A stretch of DNA of 64,000 nt from Scalesia atractyloides. Lineage: Eukaryota; Streptophyta; Magnoliopsida; Asterales; Asteraceae. The position numbers and the translations under genes were made by a program. The DNA is taken from the NCBI GenBank assembly GCA_947069175.1, contig CAMTDV010000022.1:37971476-38035475 (forward strand), given 5' to 3'. The notes under the pieces were generated by a model, which worked only from the letters and a program-made list of their open reading frames with translations, was not told the DNA's origin and did not search any database. This document shows, one piece after another, positions 34,436 through 45,653 of the stretch. Numbering within the stretch: the stretch's first letter is position 1; the number at the start of each line of letters is the position of its first letter.

Positions 34436-34599
34436 TGTAACAGCCCAGTGTAACCGCACCATGATATTGTCCGCTTTGGCAGCCAGCACGCCCTTAGCGC
34501 CTGCCCCTCACGGTTTTAAAATGCATCATGATGGTGAAGTTATAAAGCCCCTTATAAGGAAGCCTTCGTTCCCCTTCACAACCGATGTGGGATATCACA
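34436..34599. mobile_element. Solo TRIM LTR
   Basis: TGTAACAGCCC at the left and GATGTGGGATATCACA at the right frame 164 bp. Inside are GATATTGTCCGCTTTGG, CACGGTTTTAAAATGC and CTTATAAGGAAGCC, the widespread angiosperm TRIM LTR signature. Flanks TGGTA (34,431-34,435) and TGGGA (34,600-34,604) are a 4-of-5 target duplication. There is no internal domain or second LTR, so it is a solo LTR left by LTR-LTR recombination. Confidence 0.75.
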
Positions 34600-34604
34600 T
34601 GGGA

Positions 34605-34833
34605 TGCCCACTAAAATCTTTATTATTATTATTTTTTATAAAGTTTACTTAGATAAGTTTATATTTTATAAACCTTTTATAAACTTTGATAATTATGGTT
34701 AGTTTCTATAAAACTAACAACCCAACACATTATTTGTGATGTTAAAATTTGTATAACTAGTTCACTAGACTAGTCGTTTTGTTGTTCGGACAACGGATTC
34801 GGCTCATGTTTCGTACCGGGTCAAATACCGGCA

Positions 34834-34864
<31 letters not shown>

Positions 34865-35706
34865 CGAAATTGTTTGTATATCTATCTTCGAGATATTTTT
34901 GATGTCCAAAATTCGTTAACTAGTTCGCTAGGCCATTAAATTTCCTATTTTGGTCATAGTTTTTGTATCGTCATTGTTATCGGGTAGCTACCGAGTGAGT
35001 TGCATAGCTTTAGCCGGTAATGTTTATGTAGGGCTTTTTGTGTCGTTTTTAATACCCTGTATATTGCTTATGATAAATAATATTTACTTTTGGATTTCGG
35101 ACATTCGTTAACTAGTTCGCTAGGCCATAAATTTCCTATTTTGGTCATAGTTTTTGTACCGTCTTTGTTATCGGGTAGCTACCGAGTGAGTTGCGTAGCT
35201 TTAACCGGTAATGTTTATGTAGGGATTTTTGTGCTACCCTGTATATTGTTTATGATAAATAATATTTATTTTTGGATTTCGGACATTTGCTGTTTTGTTC
35301 TTCGGAGTGCTGTACATTTCAACAGAATTGCTGAATTTGTCTGCGGATAAGACAATTTAGTGTTTATAATTTTTCTGGAAAGTATTATTTCTTAGTGGTT
35401 TCCAACTAATGTTTCTATATAATATTTGTTGTGGACATATTTTTATGTCTTGTTTTTGCCTTGTCGGGCTGTACCGTGACTAGTCCTGACATGAACAGTG
35501 TGTTCGTATTTCTGCCGCCAGTCTAGGACATAGTTTTACACTGTTTCTAATTTTGGCGGACTGTTATCATACTATGCTATGATATTTTACATTCCTATAC
35601 TTTTAAGACTTAATTAAATAAAAATCAAGTCGAAATATGCGAAAATAAATCATATGATAAATGTTTATGTTGTACGGAATTACTGGTATTTTTGCTAAAT
35701 GTCACA
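34605..35706 (-). mobile_element. Probable 3' LTR of Tekay element A (left end unresolved)
   Basis: On the minus strand the end of pol is followed by TAGGTGGAA and then TGTGACATTTAGC at 35,706, a normal polypurine-tract-to-LTR junction. The region is non-coding, AT-rich and contains a (TA)n tract (34,833-34,863) and a 192-bp duplication. Its left end is not defined because it abuts the TRIM LTR. By eye it does not match the putative 5' LTR at 53,444-54,465. Confidence 0.55.
34911..35283. repeat. 192-bp tandem duplication within the LTR
   Basis: ATTCGTTAACTAGTTCGCTA starts at 34,911 and again at 35,103. Both units continue with TTTGGTCATAGTTTTTGTA, GGGTAGCTACCGAGTGAGTT and CGGTAATGTTTATGTAGGG. 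The second unit lacks a short internal stretch after TTTTTGTG. Confidence 0.8.
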
Positions 35707-35719
35707 TTCCACCTATTAA

Positions 35720-38560
35720 AGAAAATTTTGTCCTGAAACTTTAGTTGCTTTATTCGTTGCAGGGACTTTCTCAAACATGTGAGGGTATTTTCTTTTCATT
35801 TCGTCTTCTCGTTCCCAAGTGAACTCGGGTCTGCATTTCGAGTTCCAATGGATCTTGATTAATTTAATATGACTCCTCTTTTTTTTTTCTGAACTTTCAA
35901 ATCCAAAACCTCAATAGGTTCTTCGATGAACTAGTGTTTGTCGTCTATACGAATTTCATCCATGGGAATAAAAAGTGATTCTCAGAAAGACACTTTTTAA
36001 GGTCTGACACATGAAAAGTGTCGTGTACGCTACTAGGTGTTTCTAGCAATTTCAACTTGTATGCGACAGTTCCAATCTTTGCCAAAATCTTATAAGGTCC
36101 TATGTATCTCGGGCTAAGCTTTCCTTGCTTCCCAAATCTAGCTACACCTTTCCAAGGTGAGACTTTTAACATCACTTTGTCTCCAATCTCAAAAGATAAC
36201 ATTTTGCGGCGTTTATCCGCGTAGCTTTTCTGTCTATCCCGAGCCGCCTTAATACGGTCTTAGATTTTGAATATTTTATTAGTAGTCTCCTGGACTAACT
36301 CTGGACCTATCATTTGTTTGTCACCCATTTCCGCCTAGCATAGCGGAGATCGACACTTACATCCATATAATGCTCGAATGAAGCAGCTTGAATACTTGTG
36401 ATAATTGTTATTGTATGAGAACTCCACTAAAGGAAAATGTGTTTCCCAATTTCCACCTAAGTCCATCACACAAGCACGAAGCATGTCTTCTAAGGTTTGA
36501 ATTGTGCGTTCGCTTTGGCCATCAGTTTGAGGATGAAAAGTTGTACTTAGATCTAAGCGGGATCCAAAAGCCTTTTGAAAAGATTCCCAAATTATTGACA
36601 CAAAACGACCATCTCGGTCATAGATTATCGATACAGGCACTCCGTGCCTTACCACATTTTCCTTGAGATAGAGTTCAGCTTACTTCTCAGTTTTATCTTT
36701 CTACGTATCGGCAAGAAGTGAGCTGACTTGGTTAACCGATCAACAATTACCCAAATCATGTCATGACGCGGAGAGGTCCTGGGTAATTTAGTTATGAAAT
36801 CCATGGAAATTTGTTCCCATGTCAAAGTGGGAATTTCAGGTTGTTGTAACAATTCTGAAGGTTTTTGGTATTGGCCTTAATTTTAGCACATGTTAGACAT
36901 TTTCTAACTGAAGTTGCAATATCACCTTTAATATTAGGCTACCAATAATATTCTTTAAGATCATGATACATTTTGTCTGCTCCGGGATGTATCGAGTATT
37001 TGGAGTTATGAGCTTCATCTAAAATTAGGTCTCGAAGGCCGCCAAAAAGAGGAACCCAAATTCTACTCATAAAGTACAAGGCTCCATTCTTTTTCGGTTC
37101 TAGATGTTTTTCCAATTTCTGTTTTAAAGTTTCCTTCCTTTAGTGCTTCATGTTGAGCGTCATAATTCGAGAAGTGAGGTTATTATGAATTGTGAGTCCT
37201 AATGATCGTACATGTAAGGTCTTAACTCGTTCTTTTCGGCTCAAGGCATCTGCAAAAAACGTTCGCCTTGCCTGGATGATATTTGATCTCACAATCATAG
37301 TCATTCAACAATTCAAGCCAATGCCTTTAGCGCATATTCAACTCTTTTTGGTTAAATATATGTTGAAGACTCTTGTGATCAGTAAATATTATGCACTTGG
37401 TACCGTAAAGGTAACGATGCCAAATTTTAATGCAAATACTACTGCACCTAATTCTAGGTCATGTGTGGTATAGTTCTTCTCAGGAACTTTTAATTGGTGT
37501 GATGCGTATGCAATAACTTTTTCTCGTTGCATTAATACGCATCCTGACCCTGACGTGATGCATCGCAATAAACTACAAAATCATCCGTACCATCTGGAAG
37601 GGATAAAATTGGTGCATCACAAAGTTTGTCTTTGAGCAGTTGGAAAGCTGCTTCTTGCTTCTCTCCCCAATCAAACTTCTTATCTTTTTGCGTGAGCGAA
37701 GTTAGTGGCTGAGTAACCTTTGAAAAGTTCTCAATGAATCTCCGATAATAACTTGCCAATCCTAAAAATTGGTATACTTTGGTCGGTGTGTTTGGTGCGT
37801 TCCAATTCTTAATGGCCTTGATTTTAGATGGGTCAACATGTATACCTTTCTCATTGACTACATGTCCGAGAAATTGAACTTCGCGAAGCCAGAACTCGCA
37901 TTTAGAAAATTTTGCATACAATTTCTCCTTCTTTAATAATTCAAGAATAGTTTAAGATGATGTTCGTGTTCATCCTTGTTTTGTGAATATATCAATATGT
38001 AATGGATAAATACTATCACGAATTTATCAAGGTACGGCTTGCGCACACGGTTCATTAAATCCATGAACACCGCTGGTGCATTTGATAAGCCAAAAGGCAT
38101 AACAAGGAACTCGTAATGATCCGTCTTCGGAATACTTTCTTCTTGAACTCTAAGTTAATGGTATCCTGACCTTAAGTCAATATTTGAATAGAAACTCGAT
38201 CCTTGAAGTTGATCAAACAAGTCATTGATCCTCAGTAATGGATACCTATTCTTGATCGTGTGCATGTTCAATCTCCATAGTCTATGCACATCCTGAAACT
38301 TCCATCTATCCTTTTCACGAATAAAATTGGAGCTCCCCAGGGTGAGAAACTTGGTCTAATGAAACCTTTGTCCAACAACTCTTGAAGTTGCATGGACAGC
38401 TCTTGATTTCTGAAGGAGCTAGTCGGTAAGGAGATTTTGCTACGGGTGTAGCTCCCAGAATTAAGTCTATTCGAAATTCGACTTGTCGTTGTGGTGGTAC
38501 TCCCGACGGCGAATTCCTTCACGACAGGGATTTCATCAAGTTTTGGCTCTTTGGACTTCT
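35720..38560 (-). pseudogene. Tekay element A pol (RT, RNase H, integrase, chromodomain), decayed
   Basis: RT: MQLQELLDKGFIRPSFSPWG and SFRMCIDYGD (38,400-38,270). The catalytic box reads VFIHYILIYS (about 38,000) in place of FIDDILIYS, so both Asp are lost. Then LYAKFSKCEFWLREVQFLGH and FLGLASYYRRFIENFSKVTQ (37,920-37,730). RNase H: NYTTHDLELGAVVFALKFW and FTDHKSLQHIFNQKEL (37,470-37,340). Integrase: ISMDFITKLPRTSPRHDMIW, SIIYDRDGRFVSIIWESFQK and HPQTDGQSERTIQTLEDMLR (36,850-36,450). GPY/F domain: LSPRYIGPYKILAKIGTVAY (36,110). Chromodomain end: IHWNSKCRPEFTWEREDEMK (about 35,830). Chromodomain and wording identify a chromovirus of the Tekay/Del type. Many stops. Confidence 0.85.
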
Positions 38561-40151
38561 TGTCAACTACATGTGCTAAGAATACTACACATCCTTTCCG
38601 TAGGCACTTCTGAGCTTACAAGTAATAATTCGTAATGGCGTTTCGTTCTTCTCGCCATGAACAAGAATTGTTTCTTTATTCGGAAGAGGAATACGAATGA
38701 TTTTGTATTAACACACGACTTCGGCTCGGTTATTGGACAACCAATCCATACCAACCACGATATCAAAACTACCTAATTGAATGGGTAATAGGTCGATGTT
38801 AAATTTTCATCCAGCAAGCTCTAAAGAGCATCCTCTAACAATCTCACCAGATTCAATTATTTTTCCATTCGCTAGTTCAATAGTGAAAGGAATATCTAAT
38901 TTATTTGAATTTAATCTAAGTATATCTTTGAACTCTAAAGTATAAAACTATAATCTGTGCCAGTATCAAATAAAATAGATGCGAAATTGTTGATAGGAAA
39001 CGTACTGGTGATCACATTCGGATCTTGGCGCGCTTCGTGGGCTCCTATTACAAACGCTCAACTGTGGCCTTTATTTTCCTTTGGGAATCCTTCTTAAAAT
39101 GACCCAAATCTCCGCAACCATAACAGCCTTCTCTCTTGTCCCCATTCTTATTTCCCTTATTATTCTCCCAACAATTCTCAGTGCGATGTCCTAACTTTCC
39201 ACACTTATCACACCTGGTGGCTCAGCATCTACCATGATGATGATATCCACACTTGTTGCAGTTCGGTGCATTCCCATCATATCCTTTTGGTCTAGTTTCA
39301 GTTGTAGCCACAAATGCTTTGCCCCCTTTTGTTGCGGGGTTTCCTTCTTCTTATTGTCTGACCTCAATCCATTTTTGAAATGAGAAAATTTCCTCTTGTT
39401 GTCATGCGAAGATGACTCCACATGTGTCTCCCTGGTCTTCTCAGTATCTCTTCTTGAAAGCTTATTCATTCTTACTGCCTCTTCGGTAAGACTCACAACA
39501 ATTGTTATAGCTTCAATGATACTAGCTGGATGCGATTATGTGACCATACTCTAGATCTCAGGGGCTAATCCCCAAATGTAATGTTCAATTCGTTTGAACT
39601 CAGGAGTTACCATGTACGGAACAACCTGTGAGAGATCATGAAAACGTTGAGTATAGCCGTAAATATCGGATCCAATCATAGTTAAGTTCCAAAATTCCGT
39701 CTCTAACTTTTGTAGTTTAGCTCTTGAGCAATATTTTTCTTTCATCATTTCTTTCAGTCATTCCCAAGTAATAGCATATGCGACTGCATCTCCTAGTGTT
39801 TGCACTTGTAGATTCTACTACGAAAGAGCTTCGTCAACGAACAAACCGAAACATACATAACCCTCTGATTAGGAGAACAATTGCTCATATGGATCATAGA
39901 GTCCGTCTTTTTAGTCCATCGAACAAATGCCACAGCACCGCCAATGCCATCAAAGTTTAGTGGCTTACAATCTAAGAATTGCTTGTACGTGCACCCTGAA
40001 ATGTTTGTTCTAAAAATTGTCAAAAATATAAAATTTTGCAAATAAATATTAATGAAAATTCTTTTGGTAAGGTTATGAATAACCAACCGTTAGCCAGATT
40101 TAGAACTTTCGATGGGGTTTGAACCCTAGCTTCATTATCCTGATTGATATG
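38561..40151 (-). pseudogene. Tekay element A protease and gag C-terminal part
   Basis: Gag: CTYKQFLDCKPLNFDGIGGA and VAFVRW (40,000-39,880), KYCSRAKLQKLETEFWNLTM and YMVTPEFKRIEHYIWGLAPE (39,740-39,560), VSLTEEAVRMNKL (39,490). Zinc knuckle: CYGCGDLGHFKKDS (about 39,115), with the final Cys replaced by Ser. Protease: ILFDTGTDYSFI (about 38,970), D-T-G intact. Many in-frame stops follow. The sequence stops at 40,151 where element B begins; gag resumes at 51,262. Confidence 0.8.
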
Positions 40152-43100
40152 TGTAACACCCCAACTGCGTAAAACAATAAACCGCGGCGGAAACATCAGG
40201 GATTCATGTCACAAAACTATTGTTTCACAACACATGGTACATAAAGTTTTGTGTTATTGAATTTAATTGTTTATATTGTCTTGGGAGAATGAAATAAAAA
40301 ACATAACAATTGTCTTGCAAATTTTATAGTCACTAAGGCCCAAGTCCGCCCTATGTGAAGCATGCCCAAAGTCAAACATTAGCTCCTGATACATATGTGA
40401 AAATAAAACGCCAGCATAAAAATGCCTGTGAGTAACATAGGTTTTGTGATGAAGATTCATGGCTTTAAAAGTTAAAAGAAATGTTCAACTATTACAAAGT
40501 AGCCATGATCCTTTACAAAAATGTTTCTTTTATGAAATCATATGAAAATTAAATGATTTAAAAGAAATGATGCATGGTTAACTTAATAACCAAAATAACT
40601 AGTGCCTTGCATAAAATATGTCATGTGTTGTATTTTGTTTGAAGAGGTTTAGATAATGCTACGTTATGTAATATAATGAAAGCACTTATATGTACGAAGT
40701 ACCAACGGCGTATCCACCATGCTTTTATCATATTACACACTTCTCATCATTTAAATCACTTACCATGAGCCAACAATTGAGATGTCTTGTTTAAACCAGT
40801 GTCATGTATAAACCAATGCCATGTATAAACCAAATGTCTTTTATAAACAATTTTCTATGTATAAACCAATGTCTTGTATAAACCAAATGTTATTTATAAA
40901 CAAATGTCTATGTATAAACCAATGTCTTGTATGGCAAACAAAATTCTTGTTTAAACCATAAAATAAATGTCTTGTCTTGTCAAAGTGTCTTGTATAAAAC
41001 AGATGTTTTGAACAAACAAAGGTCTTGTTTAAACAAAAACTCTTGTCTTACAAATCAATTGCTTTTATTGTGTAGACACATATATATGGATTGTTAGTGA
41101 ATACATTCAAGCCTTGTTGACCGTCAGATAAACCCTTACAAAGAAAAAGGTTTATCAAATGTTCATCGGATTCTGTCATTCTCTAAAGTCACTTCCAAAC
41201 AAACCTAGGAAGCGGGAATGAGATTGTCAATCCTATGGTACCATTACATACTACCGGTTGGCGTGATCAATGTTAATGAATGTATCATTGTATATTCAAC
41301 GTACCAATATGTCTTGAACAATGTAAGCATGTCATAATGAAATCATGTACTTGGCATACTAAGTCAATCTACCAAGCAAAAATTTCTTTGAAATCATGTA
41401 CTAAGTATGCTAAGTCAACATACAAAGCAAAAATGTATTTGGAATCGTGTACTAGGTATGCTAAGTCAATCATAGGAAGCAAAATGTGTATGAAATCATG
41501 TACTATATGTACTAGATAAGCAAAACATCTATAATGTCATGAAAACAAGAAAGTAGTGATAGGCACATATGAATCACCCCAAAACATTTGAAAACATAAA
41601 AGAGGGGGCTATGTACTCACTTGGGATTGCGGAAATGTCTTGTTCAAATGATCAAACAAGGATAGAAGAGTTCAAGTGTGTCCTAATGTATCAGAATACT
41701 ATGTTAGTGTGTCGAGACTTTAATCGGAGGATTGGATAGAATGAGGTCTTATAAACCAAACGAGTGTTGGGACTCATATGATATGGTTTATAATACCTTA
41801 CATTCTGATTTGGAAGAGTTTCTAAGTGCTTTGACACGTTACGACTTGTTAAAATGGTTTACGCCACTTTAACGGGTCGCAAGCGTAATTATGAGTTTGG
41901 ATGGTTAAATAAGTCCTATGATGAGTCTTATATACTAAAACAAGTTTGATTATGTTATAATATCATTTTACATGTCAAAACTAGGGTCTTACATGTTTAA
42001 AACCATTTTATACGCCAAAAGGGTGTTTTCGACATTTTAAAAGTACATAGAATCGACTCATCAAATAACTAACCAAACTATATGACTATAAGGTATAAAC
42101 TCAAAGGGTTATTCGCAAAATTACTATGGTCATAAAAATGCGCTTGGTTGAATCCTAAGATTGACCAAACGGGTCAGATTCGAAAGTCAAAGTGGTAGTA
42201 AAACCGCTCGACTTACGACTAAGAAATAAGCACTAAACTAGAAATGACGAGTTAGACATGTTTGAACATGTCTAATAATGTTATAAAACTGATTTGGTGT
42301 CAAAACCTTAAGTTTTAATACCCAAAAACGTTTTCATCGTAAAATGCATATATATATATATATATATATAATACTTTTAACTCGTAAAACTTTGACTCGT
42401 CAACTCGCCTACTAAACGTGGTAATCAGAAGGTGCAATCAAGGGATATTAATACCTTTGTGATTACGATCACGTTGCAAAGTTCAATTTGAACTTTGACT
42501 TGACCAAAATGGTCAGAACCGAAAGTCAAACAGGAAGCCAAACTGTTTGACTTTTAGCTCAAAATAGCTAAAATAATGAAAGAACTAGAAAGACTACTTA
42601 CTTGTGTTGAAGAACACTTTCAGAACTCAAGATAGGAAGCTTCCAAAGGCTGGAAACAAGCTCCAAGAAGGATAGAAAGAAGAACTTCACACTATGCTTT
42701 GAAGTGTTTTGAAGTGGTGTGAAAAAATGGATGAATTAAAGGGTATTTATAGTGTTTTAGGATCAAGGAGGTGATGACAAGTGTTACCAAGTGTGGATTA
42801 GTGTCCTAACATGTGTCAACACCAAATTAAGTGTGGCAAAATGAGTGCAAGGTGTCAAAAATTGGAGATAGTTGGCAAACTTGGTGATAAAACAAACTTG
42901 TTTTTGACAATTTTGGCCCTTGGACTTGTATTTTCACGTTTTGTCATTTTAACCCCTCTTAACCTAATATTTAAGTTATATAAAGGCGTTAAGGCATGTG
43001 TAACTTGGATTTTGTCCGGACATGTCGTGAATGTCGGTTCGTTCGATTGTACGGTTATGCGTTTCGTAAATAAAGTATGAAACTTTATCGAACACGAAAA

Positions 43101-43287
43101 TGACCGAATTTGTGTAATGATTGACATTTTTGCATTCTTACCAATAAAATGAAAGATGTATTGTATAAAACTGTCTGGGATTATATAATAATTGATAAAT
43201 ATACATTCTCGCAAATATAACACAAGATTTTATTAAATACGAAAATATTCCGGAATTGTTCAATGACTAAAATGTACATATGTCACA
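40152..43287 (-). mobile_element. 3' LTR of element B (3.1 kb)
   Basis: Starts (minus) TGTGACATATGTACATT at 43,287 after AAAGTATGGGAGAT (polypurine tract) and ends TTGGGGTGTTACA at 40,152. LTRs of about 3 kb are usual for Tekay/Del elements. It contains an internal series of short repeats built on ATGTCTTGTATAAACCAA (40,780-41,060) and on GAAATCATGTACT (41,335-41,510), plus a TA tract at 42,348-42,371. No genes. Confidence 0.8.
40780..41060. repeat. Short direct repeats of the TGTCTTGTATAAACCAA type
   Basis: About ten imperfect copies of TGTCTTGTATAAACCAAT (variants TGTTTAAAC, TTTATAAACAA) spaced roughly 20-35 bases apart inside the element B LTR. Confidence 0.7.
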
Positions 43288-43289
43288 AT

Positions 43290-44690
43290 CTCCCATACTT
43301 TAGGAAATTTCGTCCCGAAATTTAATTAGAGGAAACATGTGAGAAAAGATGTGGGTATTTCTCTTCCATTTGATCCTCACGTTCCTAGGTAAACTCTGGG
43401 CCATGTTTGGACTCCCAGCAAACTTTAACAATCGCTATGTGTTTGTCTTTGAGTTTCTTGTCTTCACGGTCCAATATTTCCACAGGTTTCTCGACAAAGT
43501 GCATTGTGTTATCAATGTGAATTTCATCCAGAGAGATGTGGACAACCAAACACTTTTTCAAATTGGACACGTGGAAAGTTGGATGAACATTCCCAAGCTC
43601 AGGTTGTAGCTCAAGTTTTTGGCCACCTTTTTGATCCTCTAAACGATCTTAAATGGTCCCACATATCGAGGTGCAAGTTTTACTTTCTTTCCAATTCTAA
43701 TCACACTTTTCCAAGGGGATACCTTGAGGAGGACGTGATCACCAACTTGGAATTCCAAGGGCTTGCGTCACTGATCCACATAACTCTTTTGACGACTTCT
43801 AGCTGTCAAAAGGTTATCGCGTATTTTCTTTACTTTGTCTGTAGTCTCTAGAATGAGTTCTGGTCCGATGAGCTGAGCTTCACAAACCTCATTCCAGCAG
43901 ACAGGTGAATGACATTTTCGTCCGTATAGAGCTTCGAAAGGAGCGATGTTAATGCTGGAATGATAACTATTGTTGTAGGAGAATTCGATCAAAGGTAGAA
44001 GCGAATCCCAACTACCACCAAAGTCGATCACACAAGCTCTAAGCATATCCTCCAATGTTTGGATCCTCCTTTCGGATTGTCCATCCATCTGAGGATGATA
44101 AACAGTGCTCAAGTTAAGTTTGGTTCCCATGGCAGATTGCATGGTCTTCCAAAAGTGAGATGAGAATCGAGCATCCCGGTCCGATATGATGTTCAAAGGA
44201 ACACCATGTCGAGATGCTATCTCATCAACGTAGATCTTCGCAAGTTTGTCAGTAGATAGATCCTCACGAATTGGCAAAAAGTGTGCTGACTTTGTTAAAT
44301 GATCAATGACTACCCAAATGGCATCATGACCTCTAGAATTACGTGGTAGTTTGGTGATGAGATCCATAGCAATGTTTTCCCATTTCCAAACTGGAATTTT
44401 AGGTTGCTTAAGCAAACCAGATGGATGTTGATGTTCTGCTTTAACTTTAAGACAAGTTAGGTATTTGGATACGTATAAGGCAATATCCTTCTTCATACCC
44501 TGCCACCAATATTGGGTACGAACATCCTTGTACATTTTGTCTGCACCAGGATGAATTGAATAACGAGATTTGTGAGCCTCGTTCATCAATAGGGTGCGGA
44601 GATTGTCTTGGCTTGGAACCCATAAACGATTCTTGTAGTAGAGATGATGGGGTAGTTCGTATTTCAACAAACCTTGGGTTACACAAGTGC
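43290..44690 (-). pseudogene. Element B integrase with GPY/F and chromodomain
   Basis: A frame of 300 residues is open from 44,670 to 43,768. Zinc-binding region: AHKSRYSIHPGADKMYKDVR with YVSKYLTCLKVKAEH; the first Cys of the HHCC motif is Tyr. Catalytic core: ENIAMDLITKLPRNSRGHDA, NIISDRDARFSSHFWKTMQS and HPQMDGQSERRIQTLEDMLR, so D, D and E are all present. A stop after KSYVDQ precedes GPY/F (KLAPRYVGPFKIV) and the chromodomain (FVEKPVEILDREDKKLKDKH, KVCWESKHGPEFT; 43,570-43,385). Chromodomains steer integration to marked chromatin. This is the best-preserved enzyme module in the window. Confidence 0.9.
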
Positions 44691-44736
44691 GTTAAGCTTC
44701 AAAAATACGTGTTTGGATATCAGATCGAACTTGAAC

Positions 44737-45653
44737 TCAATGTAGTTTGACGCGTTCTTTACGACTAAGAGCATCAGCTACGACATTCGCCTTACCAGGA
44801 TGGTAGCGAATCTCACGGTCATAGTCGTTTAGAAGTTCAACCCAACGTCGCTGTCTCATGTTTAGTTCTTTCTGATTAAGAATATGTTGGAGACTTTTAT
44901 GGTCAGTGAAAACCACACATTTTGTACCATAGAGGTAATGTCTCCAAATTTTGAGAGCGAAAAAAATGTCACTTAACTCAAGATCATGAGTTGTGTAGTT
45001 CTTTTCGTTGATTTTCAATTGTCTTGATGAGGCTATGACTTTGTCTCTTTGCTGAGAACACAGCCAAGGTCTAGATTCGATGCGTCACAATATACGACAA
45101 AGTTGTCGTTTCCATTGGGTAAGGATAAAATAGGAGCATCACAAAGCTTTTGTTTCAAGGCCTGAAAAGCTTCTTCTTGTTTGGGTCCCCACTCAAAAGG
45201 TTTATTCTTTTGAGTCAAAGAAGTGAGGGGAACCGCAATCTTGGAGAAGTTTGCGATAAAGCGACGGTAATAGCCAGCTAGACCGAGAAATGAACGAACT
45301 TTGGTAGGAGTAGTAGGTGTACTCCAATTCCTAATCACACTGATTTTGGCGGGATCTACATGTATACCTTGTTCGTTGACAATGTATCCCAAAAATTGAA
45401 CTTCCTTCAGCCCAAATTCACACTTGGAGAATTTGGCATAAAGTTGTTCTGTCTTTAGGAGTTCCATCGTTAAACGAAGATGACTTTTGTGATTAGCTCG
45501 GAATTTCGAATAAATCAAAATGTCGTCGATGAAAACAATAATGAAATTGTTTAAATAATGTTTACAAACCCTATTCACTAAGTCCATGAAGACGGAGCAT
45601 TTGTCCAACCAAAGGGCATGACAATGAACTCGTAATGGCCGTATCGAGTGCAA
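44737..45653 (-). pseudogene. Element B RT C-terminal half and RNase H
   Basis: RT: NFIIVFIDDILIYSKFRANH (catalytic FIDD intact), LYAKFSKCEFGLKEVQFLGY and SFLGLAGYYRRFIANFSKIA (45,653-45,270), DNFVVYCDASNLDLG (45,110). RNase H: KNYTTHDLELSDIFFALKIW, FTDHKSLQHILNQKELNMRQ and YHPGKANVVADALSRKERVK (45,018-44,737). One frameshift near 45,030 separates them. Upstream it merges with the first unit of the tandem array at 45,521. Confidence 0.88.

Noticed and set aside
41335..41519. Repeated ESCTRYAKS-like peptide in a plus-strand frame
   Set aside because: Low-complexity direct repeats inside the element B LTR; no start context or family.
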